This document shows positions 47,990 to 61,690 of a stretch of DNA of 64,000 nucleotides, in pieces (within the stretch, counting starts at the first letter, position 1; each line of letters opens with the position of its first letter). The notes beneath the pieces were generated by a model that was not told where the DNA came from, made no database searches, and was given only the letters and a program-made list of their open reading frames with translations. Both the position numbers and the translations under genes were made by a program. Source of the DNA: Balaenoptera acutorostrata (Eukaryota; Chordata; Mammalia; Artiodactyla; Balaenopteridae); assembly GCF_949987535.1 (NCBI RefSeq), contig NC_080065.1, positions 37,549,239 to 37,613,238 of the forward strand, in the 5' to 3' direction.

Positions 47990-48355
47990 TTGTGCGCACT
48001 CTTCCTTCAGCTCTGCCCCTAGTTGTTTGCATGGCTGACACCTTTTCATTCAAGTCTTACTTAAATGTCATCTTCTTAAGTAGACCTTCCTGTATCTAAA
48101 GTATCTAACTCAACCCACCCTCCTTGTTAGTCTTCAGCATATGATCAAGTTTTATTTTCTTCATAGTATTATATTTATCACCAACTTCAAGTTTCATACT
48201 ATTTAATTGCTTATTTGCTTATTGTCTACCTCCCCCCCACTAGAATCTAAATTCCATGAGAGTAAGTATCTAATCTGTCTTGCTCACTATTGTATCTCTA
48301 GCAAAAGGCACAGCAATTGGCACATAAAAGATACTCGAATATTTGTTGTATGAAA
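47990..48355 (+). repeat. L2 3'-end fragment
   Basis: Well-kept L2 tail: CTTACTTAAATGTCATCTTC, AAATTCCATGAGAGTAAGTA, CTTGCTCACTATTGTATCTC and CACAGCAATTGGCACATAAA. Confidence 0.75.
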
Positions 48356-48600
48356 TAATATCTTTCCATCTCTGTAAGCCTCAATATCTTAATCTATAAA
48401 TGGACAGATGATGCCATCTACATATAAAAGTATAAAGTAAAATAAATGATAAGCACTAGACATGGATCACATAAAATACTTCACAAATATTAGCTTTTAT
48501 CGTCACTATTAATTATTATTTCTGCATTATTAACTCTGAACACTAAGTGCCTGGCACATAGTAGGTTCTCACCAAATACTGGCTGAGCAAACAAATGAAT
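48356..48600 (+). repeat. MIR-like fragment
   Basis: Continues with TGTAAGCCTCAATATCTTAATC, AATGATAAGCACTAGAC and GTGCCTGGCACATAGTAGG. MIR order, and the junction with the L2 is not sharp. Confidence 0.55.
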
Positions 48601-51600
48601 GAGAACTGCACCAAAAAGTTAGAAATACTGTGGCTGCCAAAAATTCTTAGCACTACTCAATGGAAATATTGTCACAGCATCCAGGAGTGCCTAAGATAGA
48701 TAAATGTGTTTTCAAGTCCTCTCCCTTATTGAGTCCCTGGACCATGAGTTCCCTTTCCTGTACCAGATGCAGCAATGCCAAGAGCCACCATCTCTGGAAG
48801 GCTCTGTTCCTTACCAACATGCCATTCCAGATTCTTACCACAAGTATAGGTTCTCCTGAAATCCAGAGCCAGAACCCACCTGTAGGGGGCTCAACTGTAG
48901 GGTAACTTACTCCATGACCATCTCTTCTCCCCGTAGTTTTATCCTTGGGACAGGTACCTAAACCTAACTGTGCACGGCAGGCATTGAAAGAGACGCAAAG
49001 AAGATTCAGTCATATTCAGGGAATATGCATCATAAGGGAAAGGAGAAAAGTTGGGAAGGCAGATGTGGTTGCCACACAGTCAGCCCTGTCTTCCCACTGC
49101 TCTTTAGGAGCTGATTGTTTAAGACACTGATGTCTTTTTAATGCCACTTCCTTCCCTGTATTCTACCGCCTTCCCGGGATTCTCCACTAAAACCTCCCTG
49201 TAGTGTCAGACTCCAGAATTTGGGGCAGCTTTGAATATCTGTAAGCACAGGAGCAGCTCTGGTTACCTGGACAGACAGAAGAAATGTACTGGGGAAAGGG
49301 AGGGGCCAGAGTAGATAAAACCAAATCCCCATCACTAAAAGCAACTATTCTGAATGAAGAATCTCTACTGTGTTTTTCCCTCTAAGAAAGCAAATATGAA
49401 ACATGGCAAATAAACAGTCCAATTATTATATTCTCTTAGATTTGAGAGCCAGAAGGCCTCTGAAGCCTATTTAGCTTTGTTCTTGCACGTCTGACACTAT
49501 TGGTTTTCCTTTTATGAATAACGAAAATCGGAAATAACACAACATTACCCTTAATCATGTTTGTGCCACAGAAATAACATCTCCTTGAAATACAAGCCTT
49601 TGATTCTACGATGCCCTCACAAAACACCACTTGCCAACAGCTGGATCTTTTTTTCTTTTATCAAAGAAGTGTTTGAGGCATGGGGATTATTTATTCCTCC
49701 TGTCTTCCTTCCAATCTCCCTTCCTCTCCCTCCAGACTTGAGATCTGAGATCTGTATGTGTAGAGAAAAGCATACCTCATCTTACTTTCCAAACTCATGG
49801 CAAAACTAAAATAATAAGCAATGTCTGTAGATCTGGTGCACACATACACACTGGTTTATAAAAACTAGAACAGAGGTACCATTATTAGACCTAAGAAGAT
49901 TCTGAATAGCATCACCTTAATGTTACATGATATTTTGTTCCATAAATCCAAGAACACACATATGTATTACATGCTATATAAACATTCCCAAACCACTTAC
50001 CCCAAAGTACATATTTGTTATAAAGCATTATTTCTTGCAATAGTATTGGTTATATAGAGTATTGATCAGGGATATACAGTATTGTCTTACTTTCAAATGA
50101 AAAACCCATGACTCTACATTGTATCTAAAATGGGTAATGGATGTTGCTATTTGTGAAATGAAAATATTGCAATGACACTCAAAATGTATTAACTGAAAAC
50201 TAACTTAGTATTTCACAAGCACCTAGTATGTGTCCTGTACCAGGCTAGCAGTCAACAGAAAAATAGACAGCCATTCTCTGCCATCAAGATCTTTCTTAAT
50301 CTCTCATGGTAAAAAATAAGACAACAATGGAAACTTGGGAACAATGACACCAACAGTCTCATCTAGGGTCTGGTGATCCTGCTCTCCACCAGCTTCACCC
50401 TCCTGCCTCTTCCACATCCCAACATACATATGTTGATTTTATTAGCTGCAAAGCAAATGTGGTAACATTAATGGATAGATTAAAAAATAAAGAAGATATG
50501 CAATTTTCCTACCTTAAGAGAGCTACCCTAGAGAAAACTATCCATTTACCCATATATCCTTTTAGTCTGTGTTCATATGCATTCATATTTTACATAGTTT
50601 GATTGGTGTGTACCAAGAACATTGGATTATATCATCAGTGTTTTTCGATAGTATTACATAGTCTTCAAATATTGTTTAAATGATTGCGTCATATTGCACA
50701 TGCTAATTCATAGTTTAACAATTCCTCTATTAGTATGCATTTTTGAGTTTCCTCTCATATAAATTATATAAAGAAAAGTTCTTCCTTTTTTTTTTTTTTT
50801 TTACAATAAATTGTCAGAAATTCAGTAGACACATTTTTGGGATGATTTAACAATCTTTCTTCCTCTACTTTATCACTTCTTCCTGCGTCCTCTCAGAGTT
50901 GTGTAACTACCTTAAGAGAAGTAAAGGACACTAAAAGCTGTCTGTGGAAGTCATGGCAGTTATGAGTGGGGAAAATTACAGTGGTAATGAACTTCTTTTC
51001 CACTCGCTTCTGACAATGACACTCTTCTAATCCCATACCTTTCTCAGTCAGCTCCCCGCTAGGACACAGGCATTTCTTGTTTCAGTTTTGATGTCTCACA
51101 CCTCTATTTCCTCATGTATATTCTTTTTTGCCAGTCCTTAAAGTGTCTACCACTCAAGACCGTACCTCAAAGGCTTCCCCATGCCCAAAAGCCGTGATAT
51201 TATCTGCACCTGTAGGCACACTATTTAGAGCACACACAGAAACAAACACATCCCAAACAGCTGTTTTACTTCTTAAGGAAATTCTTTTATTTGAAAAATC
51301 TTTTTTATTGTGCCAGACTATTTGTATTGTCTTCTGATAGGAACTGTTCGGACTGGATTTAAATTGTGGTCAAGTATGTACTCCATGTTCTTATTCACTT
51401 TTGGTGAATGAAAGTTGGAATGATCTCCCATGGTAACCAGTCATTTTCTAGTGATCCCAGGTTGATATAAAAACAAAACAAAACAAAAAGTAACAATAAT
51501 AAACCCTGTTATTTACTGTATTACACTTGTTAGAGTTTAAATTTACTTAGGGAGTTAACACTCGATCACACAAGATTGCAAATAATTAAAAAAACAACTC

Positions 51601-51794
51601 CCTAATTAAAAGTTATTTATTTTATACAAGCCAAGCAAATACTTTGTAAGTGAATAAGCCCAAGATTAGATCATGAGAGTCACAAATTCTGTGCAAACAT
51701 AAGAAAGGGATCGCTGTGAGCTGGCTCTATTTCTGTGTCGGAACAGGCAGAACAAGAGCAACTATTACGGCCACTTTTTTTTGCATTGGACTTG

Positions 51795-51930
51795 GAAGAG
51801 TCAATTCAAATCAGCAAATATATTTTGAACACCTGCAATGTAAAAGGAAACATGCTAAACACCATGAAGGATATGAAAATAAATAAGACAAGTTCTAGCT
51901 CCAATAAACTCAAATGAATGTCTTTAAAAG
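51795..51930 (-). repeat. L2 fragment
   Basis: Antisense L2 start: CAGCAAATATATTTTGAACACC, ATGAAGGATATGAAAATAAAT. Diverged; a similar scrap lies at about 50210-50330. Confidence 0.5.
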
Positions 51931-52139
51931 AATAGTCCTTACCTTTAAGGAATTTTAAATTAAAAATTCTATAGAATACTGCCAAGAAGGCTATTATTTT
52001 ACTTTCCACTATTCATTTCTCACTGCCAATGTACTTGAATTGCAGCATATTTGAATTCGCTGAATTAGCTTCTTGGTCATAAAAATTTTTCTCAATACAT
52101 TTGAGGTTACTAGTCCTATGAAGTGACTTGCCCCAAATC

Positions 52140-52480
52140 ACACAGTGTATCTGTCAGAGTATCAACAGAAAACATATGGAAAAATCCAATTAGGATAATT
52201 CAAGGAGAGTTTATTTATAAAGGGATCATGTGGTCGGGGTAATGTATAGTCTCAAGGCTAGTAACAGCTGAAGAACTGTTGCCACTTCTAGGCTGCAAAG
52301 AATAAGGATAAAGAGTGTTACCAGAAACTGGTAGAAGAGGGCTGTAATGAAGGCTGCCTTGAGAGGGACAAGGAACTTCAGTGAAGGGACTCACCAGTCT
52401 CAAAGCAAGCTCAGAGAGGGATGCAGAGCAATAAATGCCCCAACATCACTTTCCTATAACCACTTGAGGTACCTCCACTG
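52140..52480. repeat. Unassigned interspersed repeat
   Basis: Contains GGAGAGTTTATTTATAAAGGGATC, TTGCCACTTCTAGGCTGC and GTTACCAGAAACTGG. It recalls a common eutherian repeat, but I cannot name the family. Confidence 0.3.
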
Positions 52481-53224
52481 GTTAAAATGAATTGTAAACC
52501 TGAGAACACAGAAACCCATTAATTAATTCCATAGTAGTAAGCCTTCTGAAACCAAAGGCAAGGTGAAGAACAGTGGAGAGATCTGGAGGGAAAAAGAAAC
52601 ACGATCTGGGCATATAGCTTTGGTTGTAGTAGAGTTCTCCTAACTCTAAGTCCACTGTCAACTAGAACATAATTCTCATATTGCTCAAGATGCTTAATGA
52701 ATTGAGTTGAGTTACTGAATTGAACGATAACTTCCCAACAAGAAGGAAGCACTGGGCATGTAATGTTGAGTCAGGGCCCAATGAGGGTGGGTCTCAGACC
52801 ATCTCCTACTTTTAGAATTGGAATCAGATCAAAGAGCTGTACTCAGAAGCAGATGGGAAGCCAGTGTAGTGCCCAGGGCCAAGTGAGTAGAATGTTCCAA
52901 ATGACCAGATCCATTCATCATCCTCTTTTGTTAAACAGTGACACAACCCAGCATATGACAGGCCAGACACTGTGTGAAGTGTGGTACCATAGCCAAAGCC
53001 AGATCTGGTTTGGCTTAAAAGAGACATGGTAGTTTTCAGAATTTGAGAGTTAACTCTGTGAAGTGTCTTTCCACGTGAGAAGAGATCTGGCAGGGTGAAA
53101 AAGTTTAAGAACCATTGGTCCTTTGCACACACCTAAGACCCCCGCTCTAGTCAGAGGTGGAACTGAACTCCAGAAGACAGGAGTAGATGCACATCTCTTT
53201 GTGGGTTTAAAGGCAGCTCTCTTA

Positions 53225-53958
53225 GAAAAAAGAACCCTCCTACACTGTTGGTGGGAATGTAAATTGGTGCAGCCACTGTGGAAAACAGTATGGAGGTTCT
53301 TCAGAAAAACTAAAAATAGAATTATCACATGACCCAGCAATTCCACTCCTAGGAATATATCCAGACAAAACTATAATTCAAAAAGATGCATGCACTTCTA
53401 TGTTCATAGCAGCACTATTCACAATAGCCAAGACACAGAAACAACTTAATGTCCATTGACAGGTAAATGGATAAAGAAGATGTGGTACATATATACAATG
53501 GAATACTACTCAACCATAAAAAAAGAATGAAATAATGCCATTTGCAGCAACATGGATGCAATTAGAGATTATAATACTAAGTTAAGTAAGTCAGAAAGAG
53601 AAAAACAAATACCATATGATATCACTTATATGTGGAATCTAAACTATGACACAAATGAACCTATCTGTGAAACAGAAACAGAGTCAGGGACATAGAGAAT
53701 AGACTGCTGGTTGCCAAGGGGGAAGGATGTGGAAGAGGGTTGGATTGGGAGTTTGGAATTAGCGGATGCAAACTGGTATATATAGAATAGATAAAGAACA
53801 AAGTCTTACTGTACAGCACAGGGAACTATATTCAACATCCTGTGATAAACCATAATGAAAAAGAATATACCAAAGTGACTGAGTCACTTTGCTGTACAGC
53901 AGTAATCAACACAACATTGTAATTCAACTATACTTCAATAAAAAATAAATAAAATAAT
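53225..53958 (+). mobile_element. 5'-truncated L1 3' end with clear TSDs
   Basis: Starts within the ORF2 C-terminus (ACTGTTGGTGGGAATGTAAA) and runs through the 3' UTR to AATAAA-rich tail repeats. Flanked by AAAGGCAGCTCTCTTA (53209-53224) and AAAGGCAGCTCTCCTA (53959-53974), one base apart. Frames are broken. Its 3' UTR is like the 6.8-kb and 11.4-kb copies, so it belongs to that older group. Confidence 0.95.
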
Positions 53959-56900
53959 AAAGGCAGCTCTCCTAAACCTCCACTACAGCAGAATTCCAGA
54001 AATAACAATTAATCTTATAAGAATAAAAGACACTTCCCAGGACCAGTCATCAGACTGGGAACACTGACATGTGTGGGCATGACAAGAACAATGGTGGGGC
54101 CATTTTAGGATGATATACTAGATATCTTACTAGACTTCTCTCTTTCCTTCTTGAATCTGTATTTAATAATAATGGTGCCTGTTATTCCTTTGTACACATA
54201 TCTCATTGGGGTATTATGATAATCAAGGGAAAGAGTAAAATAGCACTTTGTAAATTATAGAGCTTTATACATATAACCATTGTTATTATTACCCATTGTG
54301 GGCTGTCTAAGCATCCCAGGAAGGAATACCTATTTCTACAACTTACGATGGCTATTATCCTGAAAGACGGTTCCATTGCTGATATCTGCATTACAAAGAG
54401 AGCTTTCCCATTGTAGTTGGGTGGATAAGGTGATGAAATCTCCCTTCTCAGGGGTCCCAGCTGAATTCCTGGGTCAGCTTCCTCCTTCCCACCCCAGGAA
54501 CTCGTAGCTAGAAGCAGATGATAAGTCTTAGCTCAATACCAAGAGAGGGGCTCAGGGTGCTGTTTGATGAGACCATGAAAAAGTATTCCCTTGCTTCTTG
54601 TTCTAACTAGCAAGGCAAAAAGACAGCTGGTGACTGAAGACTCAACAGAGCAGGGGCAATCAGGCCTCTGAGAAATCCTTGGAGAAATCCCAAGGGAAGA
54701 AAAAAAAAAATCCTGGAACGGAATAACACAGTCATATTAACTACTCCCTGATTAGTAGTTAATTGTTGCAAATGAGTTTACCAACCTTTTCCCTGACTAT
54801 TAGGAAAGTGTGACCACCACAAAGCTGTCAAGCTATGGCACAGATCTGTATTGTACAAACTGTGATGACTGGACTTCTGTGAGGAGGCCACAGATATTCG
54901 GGCAAGGTGACTCTGGTTACTAGGGGAGGGTGGCCAGGGAAATTTGCCTACAGTGGAGGCTGATCTGGTGCACATCAGACCGGCTGAACAGACTGGGCAG
55001 GTGTTTGGAGATTAGGATATATGGGATAGAGAAAAGAAAATAGCCTTATATGTTGTTTCATCTCACTACTTACTAACAGTTTGGAATTATCTATGTATTG
55101 TTTTTCAGAATTCAAATGGCACATTAAGGTGTCCAAACTTAAGCTCTATCAAACAATCAAACAACAAATGTAATTGCCTCTTCATTATTAGGGGGAAAAT
55201 TTTGTCCAGGATGGCTTGGGATAGTCTTTTCAAACTGTAATATAGGCACATAGCAGCATAGTGTTCTAGAAGCCAATGCATAAGCATGGTATCTATTTCT
55301 AAACCATCATTTTTACCTGATATTTGAAGAAGGAATAGATTATTTTCATCAAACACCTACACACATACATAGGCATGAAGGAGAAGAGGACTTTCTTCTT
55401 TGTGGCAAGCTACTCTGAATAACACACAGCCCCACACACCCCTGTCTGGGGGCTGCTGTTCATATACAGCCATTAGAAGTATTTGGATGGAAAATTCCAA
55501 GGAATTCTACTGACGTAAAGACCTACATGGTAGCAGAGGGACAGGCAGTAGAGAAAGTCCTTGAAGTCTTTTATAAACCTAGAAGTCGAAGACAAAAAAT
55601 GAGTTATATTAAATTTTTGGTAAACAATATTTAACATGTGCCTGGTGATATCCTAGGCAATATACTGAAGTCCTCCAGGTTATGACTTAAACTAGATCAA
55701 GGGCTCCTAAAGTGGACGTAATATCTTCTTGTTCCCTCTGTTCTTCCTGCCACACCCCCTCCCCACATCTTCCGCCCCAGTTCCCAGCTGAAAACACATT
55801 CACTCATAAACTATCTGAACCATTTGTTATTCCAACAGAGACACTGAATCATTCACCATTTTTTGGAAGACTATGACCCTCAAATATTTTGCCATTTCCT
55901 ATGATTCACAACGAAATGATAAACGATTACACCCCAAAAGGTTACACTGTTCATTATAAAAATCACCTTGTGAGTGGAAAGCAGTAGAGTCAGAGAGGGG
56001 CCAAGACTGAGCTGCAGGCAACAGAGTTCTGGGTTCTGCCATCTTGGAGGAGTGACTGAAAGACTTCCTAGAAAGTCTCTCTATATCCATATTACTCAGG
56101 CTACTCAAGCAGCCCAAACTTTGGGATTTCATTCAAAAGGAAAATGACTCATTCTATCTATCATGCTAGGCATACTGTCAAACACCAAAACACATATGCA
56201 ATATTACCTAATGAAAACTTTCACCACTCAAAGAAGCCATTGGACTCATGATCAGTTTTCTACTACGGCTTGCTTAGGAAAGACCAAGTGATCCTTGAGT
56301 GAAGTTAGGAATGGATAAGACTGAAAACTAAATGAAATAGGACAAAGAAGACACCACTACTGTGGGTGGGGGGATGGACACATTGAATATCTGGAGATAA
56401 TCCACTGCAGGGGTTTGTGGGGAAGCATGGAGGGATGGAGGGAGGAAAGGAGGAAGGGGGAAAGAGAGGGAGCACTAATGATGTTATCTCTTGTTACCTT
56501 ATCATCTACCTGGTCAAACTAAATTGCAAAGACTGATTAAACAGGAGTATATACCAAATGATTTTAGGAAAATTTTGTGGATTTGTGTCTTATAGGACTG
56601 GGATTTCTAATATCACTGAATTTGGGCTCCCAATCATCTTGAACATGAATATGTTCATATGATTTCAAATAATAAAAATGTCACAGGTTTATTGGGAATG
56701 GATGCTGTGAATATGTGGGTGCTTTGGGAAATAAATGCCCATGAAAAAGAGAAACAAGGAAGTATGATAAGGAAGGAAGATGAGAAAAAAAGAGAAAAAG
56801 GAATGAGGAAGGAAGTCAGATCTGAGACTTTTCTGTAAGAGTTAACATCTATTCACATCCAAATTGATCCAAAATTCATTTGAGGAGTCAGATAAGTTAA

Positions 56901-57084
56901 AGTTTTAACTTATGTTTAATGTTCTTATTTAGCACCAATTAATTACAAGTATCATAAAGGTAGAAAAATATGCAGTGTCTCATCAACCTTGATGCCAATA
57001 TCAGAGGAAAGCAAATGTCAAAGATGGGGCCCAATGCCAAGTTGGTAAGGCATCTCCCAGTGATCTAAACCAAGAGAGAAGACT

Positions 57085-57300
57085 CTAGAGCAAGACTGTC
57101 AGTGTTTGAATCCTAGTTTGCCATTGTGCAGCCTTGAGCAAGTTACTTAACCTCTCTGTGCCTTAGTTGCCTCACTTATATCATATGACTAATAATAGTA
57201 TTTACCTCATAAGGATGTTATAAATTAAATCAGTTAATCTTTGTAAAGCACCTTTAACAGTTCCTGGAATATAGTGAATGCTATAGAAATGTTTGTCAAT
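57085..57300 (+). repeat. MIR SINE, well kept
   Basis: Sense MIR in order: TTTGAATCCTAGTTTGCC, TTGAGCAAGTTACTTAACC, CTCTGTGCCTTAGTTGCC, GTTATAAATTAAATCAG and TGTAAAGCACCTTTAACAG. Confidence 0.85.
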
Positions 57301-58469
57301 AAAGTAAATACACACATTTAATTAATTTGCTTTCCATGAGAGAGCAATGAACCCAAAAAAGGTTTGCTGAATTGAAATGAATAGTTGCTTAGAACTCTGA
57401 TAGTTTTAGATTACAGAACCAAAATAGTGAACTCATAAAGAATTGGCCTGTCTATAGTTTTCCAAAGTTAAATATGGAAACAGCATGAATTCAGTTTGTT
57501 GAAAATGCTGTATCTTGAAGCAGCAAAAATTTCTACGTCTTCCTTCAGTAATGGGGTTTCATGAGGCAAGAAAATATAGCAAAGACATAAAATGCTTCAC
57601 AAGCATGGTTGGGTTTTCACTTGCCTTCTCTGCTCAGCCTTTCCCTGTCCAAAATTAACTCAGCAAGCCTGCAAGAGAATCCTCTGACCTGGCTGGTGTG
57701 TGCTGTATGCTGAGGGACAGTACTCACTTATCTGTTCAGTGACCTTCGCTGGTTTCTCTCCAGGGCACCTTCAAGGGGGCCAGAGTAGTCCCTGGGGCTA
57801 ACATAATTTGAAGATATAAATTACCCAAAGTCTTTGTGAGGGAGAATGAAATACTTAAATTATAAAATCATCCTTAAAAACGTACTATCAAGTGTAAAGG
57901 AAATAGAAATGTTTCCATGAAAGAGAGGGGAAACTTTTGGCACATCAGATGTCTGTCCCCACAGCCTATCACAAAGCACATCTCCTGCTTATCCAAGCTG
58001 GCTCTAAGGACAACTATTTTCCCCCAGCTTTGGCTGACCAATTGGTTGTCCTCTAATGGATATTTGACCAAATTGCCTTCACTTGGAAATATGCCAGAAA
58101 GGAATTCTCTACTGAGGAGCTCATTGTACCACGGGCAAGAGTCACGGAACAGATGCACGAAACATCAGAATTAGAGGAGATTCATGCCAATACCCTGGAC
58201 TGGAAACCATCTATTTCCATGTAGGGATTTAATCTCTCATTGATAATGTCCTGAATTCCAAGCACGATATTTGGGGTTATTACCTAAAATTTTATTTAAT
58301 TAAAGAACGGTCATAGATACAACTCCTGGCCTATTCTCTGGTTTGAATAGGAATGAGAAAAACACTTATTTAAGTATATTCTTCTCAGTATACGAGAGCC
58401 TGTGCTAAGAGTTTGTAAAGGTAAAAAGAACACCACGTATATAAAATATACTTCTTTTATATGATCTTT

Positions 58470-58635
58470 CTTTTTTAAACCACTCTACTGAGGTATGATT
58501 GACATACAAAAAGCTATACATATTTAATGTCTACATGTTGCTGAGTTTAGAGATTAGCATACATCTGTGAAACCATCACCACAATCTATGTCATAAATGT
58601 ATCCATAAAATTCTTGATATTTAGACTTATAAATG
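58470..58635 (-). mobile_element. Old L1 3' UTR fragment
   Basis: Plus-strand ACTGAGGTATGATTGACATAC, GAAACCATCACCACAATC and ATAAATGTATCCATAAAATTC match an ancient L1M 3' UTR read backwards. Confidence 0.65.
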
Positions 58636-59639
58636 TTTGCACATTACTTGGTGGTGACATTTGTATTAGGTTATAGATTTATTCATGTAATATAATCACT
58701 TTAGTAATAAATGTATCCAAATTTTCTCCCCAAGGTAGATAATTTCGTAGAGATGTTCTAGAAATTATACAACATGAATTGGGAGTGAAATACTCACTAG
58801 ATTTTACATTAAAGGGCTGGTTGCCTGTCTGTGTATTTCACTTTTCTGTTCTTCACTTAAAAGGAAAACTAGCAGAACAAAATCCAATCATCCTTTTTGT
58901 TTGATTGTTTTCTGACTAAATGGGAGTATTTTACATTAAAGCCCACAGAGGGAGGTCTCATTGACCTGGCTGTCTTGTTGACCCATTATTAACAGATCTC
59001 TAATAGAAACAAGGTTTTTGAAGGTAAGAAGCAGATAATTTCAGATTTCAGATGACACTTTGCTTTTAGAAATTTAGGAGGGGAATAGTAATGTGATTAC
59101 CTCCAATTTCAAGTCACTCTCTTACAAATGGTCCATGATGGGTGCCAGGCCCATGAGGCTTGTTTTATGCCAAGAGCCCAGGGCAGCCGCATGGGACCTC
59201 AAACAAGATGAGCAAGAGAGAAGCCAGAACGATGGAGCAAGTAAGATGAAGCAGAGGTGAGAGATCCCTCTGTCTGCAACATGAGAGGGACTTCCAACTA
59301 CCCAGTGTCCACCCAAAAAAGACACAGCTTTCCCTGGTTTCCTGCCCTCGGATGCTGTGAAATTGTTTAAATTGACTTTAGAATCCAGAGAGGATATGAA
59401 TACCCACTGAATATAATCCAGACTGAATATTACAAGGCCCCCTTCCCTTACTTTGTAATTTAAAATAAAAACAATTTTAACAATTGAATGCAGAAAGTGC
59501 AATTCTCATACTGGTAATAAAAGTAGAGGAGTTTCTTTCTAAGTGTCCCAATTGTGAAATTTGGGTAAGTTTATCAAAGCTGAAAAACTCTCATTTCTTT
59601 GGCTATCACTGCTTTTCTTGTGGCCAGTATCCGTTAAGT

Positions 59640-59705
59640 CAAAAGGTAAAGGAAAGTAAGAAGGGAAGAGAAGGAAAGGGGAAGGAATGAAGGAAAGAAG
59701 AGGGA
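59640..59705. repeat. GA-rich low-complexity tract
   Basis: AAGGGAAGAGAAGGAAAGGGG and similar purine runs. Comparable tracts lie at about 56410-56475 and 56750-56830. Confidence 0.75.
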
Positions 59706-60469
59706 GAAGTTGTACTGAAATGAGGTCATTAATTCCTTATTATAATAATTAATTCCTTATTTATCTTATAAGGTCTTAAACTTTTCAGGGGTAAACTGCA
59801 TGTCATGTTTTCAATGTCTACCCCTCCAGTAATTACTTTAAAACTGTCCTTTCCAAAGCACAACTTGCCAGAGAAAAGCAAGTGAGAGAACCAAGTTCCA
59901 AGAGGAAAGAGATGCTGTCAGTGGTGCCTGAGCACCCAGCACAATCTGCCACAGTCAGTGCATGAAGGGTGTTTGTTGAGCAAATAAATGGGAGCAAGAA
60001 GATGCTGCTTATTTTCATATAATAACTCAACTCACCGATGAAAAGAAAAAAATGTAATCAACCAGTTGTTGTGTCTTAAATAAATAGCCGTGCTCCAGTG
60101 GCACTCTTGACATTTTTGTTGAAGTGACCTGCTTATAGGTTGAATTGACTGCTGTATCTTTTCCCATAAAAGGACAAAAAGGGCTGTCTACTCTGTCCAC
60201 ATCTCACTCCGTAGTTTTCTTTTGGGCCAGAACCATTTTCTGATGTCACATGGAACTTGACCTTATTTTCAAGGTCCTGGAGCAGCAAGCTAGTGCTGAC
60301 GCTCAGGTCAGAATATTGCACTTCTGAAGCTCTGTGCAATCACCCTTGCAGAACGCAGCCTGCTCTATTCAATCAGCCGGAGAGCAGCGCTCTCACCATT
60401 TTATGAAAGAGGAACTCGGAGGTAACCTGCACAACACCAGCCTGCTCTCTGCCTCTGTGGCCGCTCTCC

Positions 60470-60690
60470 TCTGCTGGAGTCAGACTGGGGTGAGAATTTG
60501 GACTCTGCTACGTACCAACCAGGTAACCTTGGATAAATCTTTGCTTCTCTGAGCCTCAGAATCCACACCCTAAGTGAAAATAATCAAACCAATCTCATTG
60601 CCCTGTTTGAAGATTATATGATAGTAAATCCCTAATGCTCATAACCTGGAATATGCCCGGTGTTTGCTAAGTGATACTTATCTCTTTCCT
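60470..60690 (+). repeat. MIR SINE fragment
   Basis: Shows TGGAGTCAGACTGGGGTG, GTAACCTTGGATAAATC, CTTCTCTGAGCCTCAGAAT and GTTTGAAGATTATATG in MIR order. Confidence 0.7.
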
Positions 60691-61566
60691 TTTGGCCCCC
60701 TTTCCCACCTATTGTGTACCTAAGCGATGCTAAAGAGAAAGTCAGAAAAATGGCCTGAGGTTTGCTTCCCCAAACCTCCCTATTGTAAAAAAATCCCACT
60801 CAATCATTGCCAAAACACCTTTCCTCAGTCTCAAGATGGAGGTGGCTAGATTAATTGCTCAGTGACCTCTGAGAGCAGTTTTATAGATTTTTCCATGTTT
60901 GCTCAGGCACAGGAGAAACAAGACCTGAGCTCTTGGTGCCAAAGTGTTTTTTCTATTACTGACACGAAAAGATGACAGTAAAAATTAGCAAATAAAATGC
61001 TCATCCTAGGAATGATTAAAGTGGTGTGAACACAGCCCTGCGTTGTAATCAGCACCGTCACAGTAGGGAGAGAAAATTGTTGCAATATTAAGTTAAAACT
61101 TCGTGAATCAATTCTTAATGCACAGCAACAAAAACATAAAATGACTCCTCTCCATTGAGGTGATATGATTTTTCCCCCTCCTCTAATCTCCTTCCATCAA
61201 AAGCCTGGAGGTGGAAAGGGAAAATGAATGCATCACTTGAGTAGCTGCGATGTGATATGATCTGATTGGAGCCAATGGGATGCAGCGTTTCAGCACGGGT
61301 GATGTACGCACGCATGGCAAACACATTCAGCAGCAGCGCCTGAACCATTCACTCCTCTCCTTCTGCACAGGAAAACAGCAGGAGATGCTCTCACAGCCAC
61401 TGCAGAAAAATCCCAGGGCTGCTTGCCCAAAACGGTGAACCCTATGGTTCTTCCACGTGACTTTGCTTACCTCCATTTGCCCTGGTGGCTGCTACCCACA
61501 TTGCTATAGTACAAAGCACACCCGGTTTGATTTCTGTGTGTGATTTTGGCCAAGTCACTTGACCTT

Positions 61567-61690
61567 TCGTTCATTTATTAATTCATCCGATGAATATTTA
61601 TTGAGTACCTTCTGTGTGCCAGACACTGTATAGGGGCTGGGGATACAATGGTAAGCAAAAGCAGATCCGGACCCTCTCCTCATTGGGTTA
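61567..61690 (-). repeat. L2 3'-end fragment
   Basis: Antisense L2 tail: TATTTATTGAGTACCTTCTG, TGCCAGACACTGTATAGG and GGCTGGGGATACAATGG. Sequence onward to about 62280 might be related, but I could not place it. Confidence 0.75.
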
